Under the pieces are notes generated by a model that saw nothing but the letters and a program-made list of their open reading frames with translations, was not told the origin of the DNA and did not search any database. Made by a program: the position numbers and the translations under genes. From contig JALXES010000097.1 of assembly GCA_027069365.1 (NCBI GenBank), forward strand, positions 1-12,312: DNA of 12,312 bases, given 5' to 3'. This document shows positions 6,326 through 11,858 of the stretch, one piece after another (the stretch's first letter is position 1; the number at the start of each line of letters is the position of its first letter). Source of the DNA: Candidatus Moraniibacteriota bacterium (lineage in GTDB: Bacteria; Patescibacteriota; Minisyncoccia; Moranbacterales; GCA-2747515).

Positions 6326-7375
6326 ATGATGATGTTTCGTGTTTTCCTTATCGTGTGTGGCAGCACTGTGCTGTGCGGCACAACACTCCTGCACGCGCAC
6401 GCACAAAAAACGAGCCCCCACTTCATGATTACCAATGACCGCGTGAGTAACGGCGGCGCGTTTGGTGCGAGCGCGACATTTGATGTCGTGGGAGCCGCTG
6501 AACTGTGGCGCGGCGCACCACGCACCTCACCACACTTCCGTCTCACACAGCGCATAGATGCTGTGGATGCGCACATTCCCCGACGGCCCACGCTCACCAA
6601 TGATGACCACTACCACAACAAACTCCACCTGAAGCTTGCCTTGGACGGCACCGCACCGGATACGCTCTTTGCCGTGGCAGTCTCCTCTGATGGCTGGCAG
6701 ACCCAGCGCATCGTGACCGCCGACGGCACGCTCGGTGACGTGGACGCAACACTGCGCGCAGAAGACTTCCACACGCGCGACTTCTGGGGTGGTGCTGATG
6801 GCATGTTTATCCGCAACCTTGACGCCGACACTCCCTACAGCGCGCGCGTCGCGGCACTGCGTCCACACATGACGCAAACTACGTTCGGCCCCGCCTCACC
6901 GATTGTGCGCACCGAACCCCTCTTTGTGCGCATGACCATCGCCCAGAACATCAGCGACTTCTTTATCCTGAACACTGCCACCGTTGCGCGCGCCACCCAC
7001 ACCGAGTTGCGCGTCAGCACAAACAACGAAACCGGATACCAGACGTACATCCGTGACGATGGCGATGGTCTCGTCGGCGGGTTGTTTGATGCCGCCAGTG
7101 GTGCTCTGATCCCTTCGCATGATGCGGTCCTCGGCGCCGGCATCGTCGGCTATGGCGCACAAGCCAGCTCGCCCTCAGCACACATTGACGCGCGTTATGA
7201 CCACAGCGACAACACCGTTGGCGCACTCCATGTGACAAATATGCCACTATCCTCAAATGCCGTGAGCGTAGACAACGAGCCAACCTTTGTCAATCTCAAA
7301 GTCTCCATTGACGGCGCCACTGATGCGGGACACTACACGGATACAATCTACTACACAGCGACCGTCGCGCTCTAG
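6326..7375 (+). CDS. Secreted cell-surface protein of unknown function
   Basis: 349 aa. Signal peptide 1-26 (FRVFLIVCGSTVLCG, cleavage near LLHAHA|Q). The N-terminal part repeats an S-x-x-F motif three times (TSPHFMI at 29, ASATFDV at 49, TSPHFRL at 67) with a GG turn, a pattern I associate with CPR surface proteins. Residues 98-180 look like a fibronectin-III-type beta domain ending NLDADTPYSARVAALRP. Residues 225-349 are a second beta domain (LRVSTNNETGY, then a final strand pair DAGHYTDTIYYTATVAL). The ending resembles the last strands of WxL-type surface domains, but no W-x-L motif is present. There is no membrane anchor. Divergent to the DUF916-like/S74 operon from a mirrored promoter, which suggests joint use at the surface. 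Function not recognised. Confidence 0.75.
   Translation: MMMFRVFLIVCGSTVLCGTTLLHAHAQKTSPHFMITNDRVSNGGAFGASATFDVVGAAELWRGAPRTSPHFRLTQRIDAVDAHIPRRPTLTNDDHYHNKLHLKLALDGTAPDTLFAVAVSSDGWQTQRIVTADGTLGDVDATLRAEDFHTRDFWGGADGMFIRNLDADTPYSARVAALRPHMTQTTFGPASPIVRTEPLFVRMTIAQNISDFFILNTATVARATHTELRVSTNNETGYQTYIRDDGDGLVGGLFDAASGALIPSHDAVLGAGIVGYGAQASSPSAHIDARYDHSDNTVGALHVTNMPLSSNAVSVDNEPTFVNLKVSIDGATDAGHYTDTIYYTATVAL
7372..7375. other. CTAG palindrome used as stop codon on both strands
   Basis: TAG at 7373-7375 ends the plus-strand surface protein, and TAG on the minus strand (7372-7374) ends the nuclease gene. The two convergent genes overlap by these four bases. No hairpin terminator with a T-run lies between them. 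Confidence 0.9.
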
Positions 7376-7920
7376 TTGCGCGCGCACTGTCCCCACAACC
7401 CCTTCCCCTGTGTCCGCGCACGCTCCTGCAGCGCAGCAAACTCATCTGCATGCGCCGTGTCTGGCGGGTATCGGCGCGCACGCGCAAAGCCGTCGCGCAC
7501 CAGCACCGCATTGACAAACGTGTCCCCCACATACACATAGCGCAATAGCCGCCCGTAGCGGTCCGTGTCTGACACATCTCGTTCCAGCAGGACATCCTTG
7601 CCGGCTACCAGTGCACGGTTGCGCGCTGTTGCTTCGCGCGCATAGCACTCCTGTGTTTGCGCGTACCCCTTCCCCGTTTCCGGCGTATCAATGCCGATGT
7701 AGCGCACGAGACGCCCGTCGGAGAGCTGCACCGTGTCACCGTCAATCACGTGCGCAACGTGCGCCGTCGTACGCGCAGAAACATGGTGCGCGCCACCGGC
7801 ATGTGAGGCGCGCGACTCCTGTGGCACGTGCTGTGTCAGCGCACCAGACATCACCGCACCAATCGTTACGATAAGTGCCCACAGCGCACGCGCTGAGAAA
7901 AATTTTTGGAAGTTCTGCAT
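7372..7920 (-). CDS. Membrane-tethered thermonuclease-family (SNase-like) nuclease
   Basis: 182 aa from the ATG at 7920, chosen because a hydrophobic N-terminal segment follows at once (RALWALIVTIGAVMSGALT, about 11-29). It may be an anchor or an uncleaved signal. After a short His/Ala-rich spacer comes a full staphylococcal-nuclease OB-fold. It holds HVIDGDTVQL (D60, D62), VRYIGIDTPE (R73, D78, E81), DRYGRLLRYVYVGD (R124) and FVNAVLVRDGFARA, and ends KGLWGQC. The Ca-binding and catalytic positions of the family (D21, R35, D40, E43, R87 in the type enzyme) are all retained, so it should cut DNA or RNA outside the cell. Two cysteines (92, 179) could form a disulfide. A terminator-like hairpin lies 7 bases upstream of the ATG and no clear promoter was seen, so expression may come by read-through from the cupin gene. 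Confidence 0.9.
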   Translation of the reverse strand: MQNFQKFFSARALWALIVTIGAVMSGALTQHVPQESRASHAGGAHHVSARTTAHVAHVIDGDTVQLSDGRLVRYIGIDTPETGKGYAQTQECYAREATARNRALVAGKDVLLERDVSDTDRYGRLLRYVYVGDTFVNAVLVRDGFARARRYPPDTAHADEFAALQERARTQGKGLWGQCARN

Positions 7921-7927
7921 ATGCGAG

Positions 7928-7958
7928 ACAAAAACAACCCACAACAGGTTGTTTTTGT
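7928..7958. terminator. Terminator hairpin between cupin and nuclease genes
   Basis: ACAAAAACAACC, loop CACAACA, GGTTGTTTTTGT: a perfect 12-bp stem with a 7-base loop. Read leftward, the 3' arm has a run of five T (GGTTGTTTTTGT), as an intrinsic terminator needs. It sits 18 bases after the cupin stop and 7 bases before the nuclease start, so it could also attenuate the nuclease gene. Confidence 0.75.
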
Positions 7959-7976
7959 GTTTACAGCGCCATGAGT

Positions 7977-8363
7977 TTACTCTGTTGTCACACCATCAAA
8001 ATGCTCTTCAATTTCATCCGCCTTGGTTGGTTCTACGATGCCATCCTTGTGCTCCGGCGGCGCATAGAGTGTATAGAGCTTCATAACCGTATCACCCGTA
8101 TTGATGATGTTGTGCTGCGTGCCCGCCGGGACGAGCACCGCCCAGTCAGCGGCAATGTCGTGCTCTACGCCGTCCAGGATGGCCTTACCGCTTCCTTCTT
8201 CCAGGCGCAAGAACTGCGCGAGGTCGTGAACCTCCATCCCGATTTCCTCACCCGGCTGTAGCGCCATAAAAACGAGCTGCATGTCTTTGGCAGTGTAGAC
8301 AACGCGCCGGTAGTCCGTGTTGTCGCGTGTCTCTTGCTCAATATTACCAACGTATCCTTTCAT
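7977..8363 (-). CDS. Small cupin-domain protein
   Basis: 128 aa single-domain cupin, a jelly-roll fold that usually binds one metal. Motif 1 is GEEIGMEVHDLAQFLRLEEG, with E44, H46, Q50 and probably E55 as ligands; the standard H-x-H is not present, Gln taking a ligand position. Motif 2 is VPAGTQHNIINTG with H84. No catalytic add-on domain is seen, so the substrate cannot be told; sugar, polyol or small-acid binding are all possible. Cytoplasmic, with no signal. It follows the beta-CASP gene by 63 bases that hold their own -10 elements, and ends in a strong hairpin, so it can be expressed alone. The start ATG at 8363 gives the normal cupin N-terminus; no good Shine-Dalgarno precedes it. Confidence 0.85.
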   Translation of the reverse strand: MKGYVGNIEQETRDNTDYRRVVYTAKDMQLVFMALQPGEEIGMEVHDLAQFLRLEEGSGKAILDGVEHDIAADWAVLVPAGTQHNIINTGDTVMKLYTLYAPPEHKDGIVEPTKADEIEEHFDGVTTE

Positions 8364-8394
8364 AAGTTTGTCTTTAGAAGATTATGACATAGGG

Positions 8395-8424
8395 TGTCAC
8401 CTTTAGTATACACCACATGTGACA
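8395..8424. promoter_or_regulatory. TGTCAC/GTGACA inverted repeat around the cupin promoter
   Basis: TGTCAC (8395-8400) and GTGACA (8419-8424) are perfect 6-bp arms 18 bases apart. They flank the TATACT hexamer, a spacing that would fit a dimeric repressor on one face of the helix. Two 6-mers can match by chance. Confidence 0.25.
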
Positions 8425-8431
8425 GATTATA
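8405..8431 (-). promoter_or_regulatory. Promoter region of the cupin gene with two -10 candidates
   Basis: Leftward, TATAAT (8426-8431) overlaps the stop of the upstream gene, and TATACT (8405-8410) lies nearer the cupin start, preceded by TGTGGTG. Neither has a clear -35. The leader would be roughly 35-55 nt. Confidence 0.4.
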
Positions 8432-9740
8432 CAGTGATAACGTCACCATTGTACGGCACATGAACCTCTGATGTGAGGTGCGTGCGAGCAAACGTCGCAA
8501 CAGCATCCAGTGCGCTATGGTCCCCGTGCTGCAGAATGAGCTTCTTGTGTGGGACGTCTGTGATGAGATCGTGAATGGCGCCCATACCGTAGTGCGCGCT
8601 GAAGTCAAATTTCTGGACGGTACACGTCACCGGCAGTGCCGTGCCGTGCCGATAGAAGAGATGATCCTCCCACAGCGAGCGCCCGCGCGTACCCTCCACT
8701 TGGTAGCCGGTAAGGATGATCGTATCATCGGGACGGTTGTACATCTGCTCGGTGTAGTACACGGACGGCCCACCCTGTACCATGCCGGATGTGGAGACAA
8801 TCACATTGCCGGGCGTTGACAGGACTTGCGTACGCGTGGCACGTGTGACCATCGTCGTGCGGCGCAGCATCTCTGCAAGCGCGTGGCGCTTGCGCACATA
8901 GGGGTCATCCTCTGCAACGATAAGCTTTGCGATTGTCCGCGCCATGCCATCCAAGAATATCGGTACGTGTGACGGTAGCGCTGATAGCATCAGCAACACC
9001 TCCTGCGCACGCCCCACACCAAAGGCCGGCACGAGCACGTTGCCGCCTCGCTCCAGCGCCTCCTCCACTGCATGCACAAACGCCTGGTGTGTCTGCGCAC
9101 GGTCGGGATGCTCGCGATTGCCATACGTCGTTTCAATGATAAGAGCGTCCAGCGGCGCTGCGTCACTCACACCGAGCGCGCGCATCTCCTGTGCCAGCTG
9201 AGAGCGTACCATGAGAAGCGTCTCTTGCGTGTTGATATCTGCCGTGTACAGCACGCGCTTGCCCTCCAGCTCCAGCAGCACACTTGCGCCGCCGGGAATG
9301 TGCCCGGAATTCAGGTAGCGGAACGCTACCGCGCCATCCGGTGTGCGATAGTCGCGGTCGTAGTCAATCTCTTTGACATCGCGCGCGGCACGGCGAATGT
9401 CGCGCTTCTTGTATGCCGGGTGCAGTTTCTCCAGTTGCGCGATGTGGTAGGCGTCCTCCAAGAGGAGGTTGGCAATCTTCCACGTCATACGCGTGGTGTA
9501 GATGGGACAGTTCAGTTTGCGATGCTCCAGAAACGGCAGTGCGCCTGCGTGGTCCATGTGTGCATGCGAGAGAAAGACCGCATCCACCTTGTTGATGTGC
9601 TCCAACAATTCCGGATACACTACGCCACCCTGGATAAATTTCACACCGGCATCCAACAGGTACTGCGCACCGTCGTCCGTAACAATCTCAATGCAACTTT
9701 TGCCAACCTCATGTGCCGCTCCATGGAAGTGAATGTTCAT
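8427..9740 (-). CDS. Beta-CASP metallo-beta-lactamase-fold ribonuclease (CPSF73/Ysh1-like)
   Basis: 437 aa, typical length for bacterial members of COG1236. The MBL core holds motif 2 SHAHMDHAG (H59, H61, D63, H64), motif 3 SGHIPGG (H147) and motif 4 YTADI (D168), the full set of two-zinc ligands. The beta-CASP insert follows with motif A IIETTYGNREH (E203), motif B FDFSAH (H383) and motif C ILQHGD (H405). These residues define a nuclease rather than a hydrolase of small molecules. Such enzymes process or degrade RNA by endo- or 5'-exonuclease action in the cytoplasm. No KH domain is present, unlike archaeal CPSF. The start ATG at 9740 begins directly with the MBL strand MNIHFHGAAHEVGKSC; no Shine-Dalgarno is seen. 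It is likely transcribed from its own promoter after the terminator at 9803-9834. Confidence 0.92.
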   Translation of the reverse strand: MNIHFHGAAHEVGKSCIEIVTDDGAQYLLDAGVKFIQGGVVYPELLEHINKVDAVFLSHAHMDHAGALPFLEHRKLNCPIYTTRMTWKIANLLLEDAYHIAQLEKLHPAYKKRDIRRAARDVKEIDYDRDYRTPDGAVAFRYLNSGHIPGGASVLLELEGKRVLYTADINTQETLLMVRSQLAQEMRALGVSDAAPLDALIIETTYGNREHPDRAQTHQAFVHAVEEALERGGNVLVPAFGVGRAQEVLLMLSALPSHVPIFLDGMARTIAKLIVAEDDPYVRKRHALAEMLRRTTMVTRATRTQVLSTPGNVIVSTSGMVQGGPSVYYTEQMYNRPDDTIILTGYQVEGTRGRSLWEDHLFYRHGTALPVTCTVQKFDFSAHYGMGAIHDLITDVPHKKLILQHGDHSALDAVATFARTHLTSEVHVPYNGDVITV

Positions 9741-9786
9741 ATGTTGTGTGTTTTCTTGTAAACCTGCGCATCGCGCTTATGTCTAC

Positions 9787-9795
9787 AGTGTACCA
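9787..9795 (-). promoter_or_regulatory. Extended -10 candidate for the beta-CASP nuclease gene
   Basis: Leftward TGGTACACT, TG-extended with a -10-like hexamer, placed just after the preceding terminator's T-run and about 40 nt before the start. No clear -35. Confidence 0.35.
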
Positions 9796-9802
9796 TGAAC
9801 AC

Positions 9803-9834
9803 AAAAAACGAGGGCGACACCTGAGTGTCACCCT
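9803..9834 (-). terminator. Intrinsic terminator of the 102-aa gene
   Basis: Leftward, AGGG, one mismatch, GACAC, loop TCAG, GTGTC, mismatch, CCCT, then CG and six T. It begins 10 bases after the stop at 9845. Confidence 0.85.
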
Positions 9835-9844
9835 TATGGAAAAT

Positions 9845-10153
9845 CTACCACACCTTGACTGTGCACGTGCCCCTTTCTATAGAAAGCACTTTCAGTGAGG
9901 TGCGGTGGTTGAGGGTGTATATTTCTTCCTCAACCAGCTCGTGTTCTCCGGGATGAAGAACTGTTGGGGTTGTGAATTTCTGGGACAGTCCCAAAAATTT
10001 CACAGCCCCCCACTCCACCACAATGGCAAATCCGCTACTGTGGCGGCAGAGCTTTCGGTGAGTGCGCTTACCGACCTGAAGGCTGGCAAGGAGGAAAGCT
10101 CCCGCCTGCAAATCAATCTGCTTGCGCATCTCCGATGAAAATGTCTTTGTCAT
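9845..10153 (-). CDS. Hypothetical 102-aa protein
   Basis: Not recognised. The start is well supported: AAGGAGG lies 6 nt before the ATG, a -10 hexamer precedes it, and a terminator follows the stop, so this is a complete single-gene unit. The protein has a charged helical N-terminus (MTKTFSSEMRKQIDLQAGA), then a region that looks strand-rich (FAIVVEW, TTPTVLHPGEHELVEEEIYTL split as TTPTVLHPGE / HELVEEEIYTL, SLKVLSIERGTCTVKVW). The PGEH...VEEE stretch faintly recalls a cupin motif, but no second metal motif is present. There is no signal peptide or membrane segment. A 44-base palindrome lies inside the gene (protein region WGAVKFLGLSQKF). Base composition is lower in G+C than the neighbours. 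Confidence 0.7.
   Translation of the reverse strand: MTKTFSSEMRKQIDLQAGAFLLASLQVGKRTHRKLCRHSSGFAIVVEWGAVKFLGLSQKFTTPTVLHPGEHELVEEEIYTLNHRTSLKVLSIERGTCTVKVW
9966..10009. repeat. Long imperfect palindrome inside the 102-aa gene
   Basis: Outer arms GGGG/CCCC, then TTGTGAA against TTTCACAG with one wobble, an A/T-rich section with a bulge and a mismatch, and a core TGGGAC A GTCCCA (9981-9993) that is a perfect 13-base palindrome. In RNA it would fold into a stem of about 18-20 pairs with a tiny loop. It resembles REP-type elements in shape; whether it recurs in the genome cannot be seen here. Confidence 0.65.
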
Positions 10154-10159
10154 GTCGCA

Positions 10160-10166
10160 CCTCCTT
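10160..10166 (-). promoter_or_regulatory. Strong Shine-Dalgarno of the 102-aa gene
   Basis: Leftward AAGGAGG, 6 nt before the ATG at 10153. It is the only well-placed consensus ribosome binding site noticed in the window, and it fixes this start. Confidence 0.85.
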
Positions 10167-10188
10167 GATTGACAAAAGGACTGCTTTC

Positions 10189-10194
10189 AGTATA
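10189..10194 (-). promoter_or_regulatory. -10 element of the 102-aa gene
   Basis: Leftward TATACT, which would give a leader of about 28 nt carrying the strong ribosome binding site. No convincing -35 was found. Confidence 0.4.
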
Positions 10195-10227
10195 GCGCAT
10201 GATTGTGTTTTCGTCGTGCTCTCTGGC

Positions 10228-10246
10228 TATCACATTACCTGTGATA
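10228..10246. promoter_or_regulatory. Dyad upstream of the 102-aa gene promoter
   Basis: TATCAC, 7 bases, GTGATA: a perfect 6-bp inverted repeat of the size of a helix-turn-helix dimer site, lying about 35-55 bases upstream of the -10. It has no T-run, so it is not a terminator. It is the only structure noticed in the 10154-10298 gap besides the promoter and ribosome binding site. Confidence 0.35.
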
Positions 10247-10298
10247 CTGCAAAGGGTCATTTTTCTATAATTGCCACGTTTTCATCAGTCACACCGGC

Positions 10299-10508
10299 TC
10301 ACAAATCGTATGCGATATCATCATCGTGCCTATTCTGGTAGTCTGCCAAGTATTTTGCACGCTCCTCTTGGGACAATCCCTCAAGGTACTCCAGGGCATT
10401 CACCGGGAGTTTTGCCGACGGATCTTCGACAGGAAGGGGTTTTTCTTGAGGTTCATGCTCCGGCTGTGCATCCAGTCCATCACTCAAGGCATCAAGTCTT
10501 TCTTTCAT
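10299..10508 (-). CDS. Acidic 69-aa hypothetical protein
   Basis: Not recognised. It begins MKERLDALSDGLDAQPEHEP and ends QNRHDDDIAYDL. The middle is Pro/Glu-rich and probably unstructured, and the rest (ALEYLEGLSQEERAKYLADY) looks helical. Cytoplasmic, strongly acidic, no cysteines and no metal motif. The start ATG at 10508 is 28 bases after the stop of the methylthiotransferase, so the two are probably cotranscribed. AAAAGGAG lies upstream, but with a loose spacing of 14 nt. The reading frame extends further upstream, but that part is the antisense-type shadow of the upstream gene in another frame and has no support. No clear terminator follows. Confidence 0.6.
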   Translation of the reverse strand: MKERLDALSDGLDAQPEHEPQEKPLPVEDPSAKLPVNALEYLEGLSQEERAKYLADYQNRHDDDIAYDL

Positions 10509-10536
10509 AGTTTTTTTGATAACTCCTTTTACACTT

Positions 10537-11781
10537 CTATGCGACACGATGTTGCTCCCGCGTGGCAATCCAGTCCTGCGTACGTGCCACGCCGGCATTG
10601 GCGCGATTGATAATGTCGTTGAGGATGTGGAAGCGACGCTTCTTTTCTTCCCACGGGATTGTGTCCTCCATGCCGCCGCCAATGTTGCGCGTCGCACTTG
10701 TCCCCGGGCGCGGCGAGTAGCACGCGATGAACGCCTTGACGAACCCCACACGCTCTGCAAGGTCCACCGTCTGCCGGAAATCCTCTTCTGTCTCACCCGG
10801 AAATCCCACAATGATGTCGGTAATAAACTGCACACCCGGCACGCGTTCTTTGATCTTGTCAGTCAGCGCAATGTACTCCTCCCGCGTGTACCAGCGGTTC
10901 ATCTTCTTCAAAATCTTCGTGCTGCCACTTTGCACGGGAAGGTGCAGCAGCCGGTCAATAGTGGGGGTGCGCGCAATCACATCAATCAGCTCATCGGAGA
11001 AATCCCACGGATTGGAGCTGGTAAATGTCACCTTCTCAATCCCCGGTGTACGCGCGACATCTTCCAACAGATACGGAAACAGCGTCGGGATGCGCGTGCG
11101 TCCCAAGTGCGTAACCCACACCGGTGCGACACTGCGCCCGTCCGGCAGCGTGTACCGCGCGCCGTCACCCTCCGTGCGTTTGGTTTCCAATAGGAAGTCC
11201 GCGCCATAAGAGTTGACATTCTGCCCCAGCAGCGTCACGCTTGTGTAACCGTCGCGCACCAGTTGCCGCACCTCCGCCATAATATCCGCATACGGTCGCG
11301 ACACTTCCCGTCCGCGCGCAAACGGCACAATGCAAAACGCGCAGTAGTTGTTGCACCCGTGCGAGATAACCACCCATGCGTGCTTGGTGTCGTTGGGCGT
11401 GCGCTCCGGCACATACTCAAATCCCACCTCCTCAATCGGCAGGAGTTCCACATGCGGGATGCGCTTTTTGAGTTTGCGCGCAAGCATGCCGCTGGGCTCG
11501 CGCGCCGCAGCGCCGACGATGCAGCCAGTCAGCACAATGTGCGGCTGCGGTCGCCCGGCGGTGGCGCGCGCCTTTTGGAGATTGCGAATGTAGCCATACA
11601 CGCGCTCCTCCGCCATGTCGCGCACCATGCAGGAATTGAGTACCACGATGTCTGCCGTCTCCGGATTGTTGCACGGCTCAAAGCCGCGCGCACGGTAGTA
11701 GGTCACCACGCGCTCGGAATCCGCCACATTCTGCTGACAGCCAAATGTCTTGATGAAAAAAGTTGTCGGTGTGTTCGTCAT
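10537..11781 (-). CDS. miaB: MiaB/RimO-family radical SAM methylthiotransferase lacking TRAM
   Basis: 414 aa. MiaB adds a methylthio group to i6A37 of tRNA, using two iron-sulfur clusters. The N-terminal methylthiotransferase domain has its three cluster cysteines: KTFGCQQN (C15), LNSCMVRD (C51) and LTGCIVG (C87). The radical SAM motif is HGCNNYCAFC (C143, C147, C150). It is followed by LLGQNVNSYG, HLPVQSGS, TDIIVGFPGET and YSPRPGT, all standard for the MiaB branch. Usual members continue into a TRAM RNA-binding domain after the ERPGT helix; here the protein stops about 55 residues after that motif and no TRAM sequence follows in any nearby frame. The ATG at 11781 starts just before the conserved KTFGCQQN; a 74-codon upstream extension of the frame runs into the preceding gene and is rejected. 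A 69-aa gene follows 28 bases downstream. MiaB is preferred over RimO or MtaB, but the exact substrate is inferred. Confidence 0.9.
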   Translation of the reverse strand: MTNTPTTFFIKTFGCQQNVADSERVVTYYRARGFEPCNNPETADIVVLNSCMVRDMAEERVYGYIRNLQKARATAGRPQPHIVLTGCIVGAAAREPSGMLARKLKKRIPHVELLPIEEVGFEYVPERTPNDTKHAWVVISHGCNNYCAFCIVPFARGREVSRPYADIMAEVRQLVRDGYTSVTLLGQNVNSYGADFLLETKRTEGDGARYTLPDGRSVAPVWVTHLGRTRIPTLFPYLLEDVARTPGIEKVTFTSSNPWDFSDELIDVIARTPTIDRLLHLPVQSGSTKILKKMNRWYTREEYIALTDKIKERVPGVQFITDIIVGFPGETEEDFRQTVDLAERVGFVKAFIACYSPRPGTSATRNIGGGMEDTIPWEEKKRRFHILNDIINRANAGVARTQDWIATREQHRVA

Positions 11782-11787
11782 ACTCCC

Positions 11788-11816
11788 ACTGTACGCGAAA
11801 ATGCACCATTGCACAA
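11788..11816 (-). promoter_or_regulatory. Promoter of the miaB-like gene
   Basis: Leftward TTGTGC, 17 bases, TACAGT, ending 6 bases before the ATG at 11781. Transcription would start at the start codon, so the mRNA may be leaderless; the GGGAG between them is too close to the ATG to act as a Shine-Dalgarno. Confidence 0.45.
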
Positions 11817-11858
11817 TATCACGCAGCTCGCAAGGCGTGTATCCGCTACGCCGCATCA

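Noticed and set aside
6326..7375. True WxL domain in the secreted protein
   Set aside because: The final strands resemble one, but neither of the two W-x-L motifs that define the domain is present.
10509..10835. N-terminal extension of the 69-aa frame to 178 codons
   Set aside because: The extra part overlaps the end of the miaB-like gene in a different frame and reads as an Arg/Ser-rich shadow.
11782..11858. Terminator after the multicopper oxidase gene
   Set aside because: Only a 5-bp GGCGT/ACGCC stem with a 9-base loop and no T-run was found.
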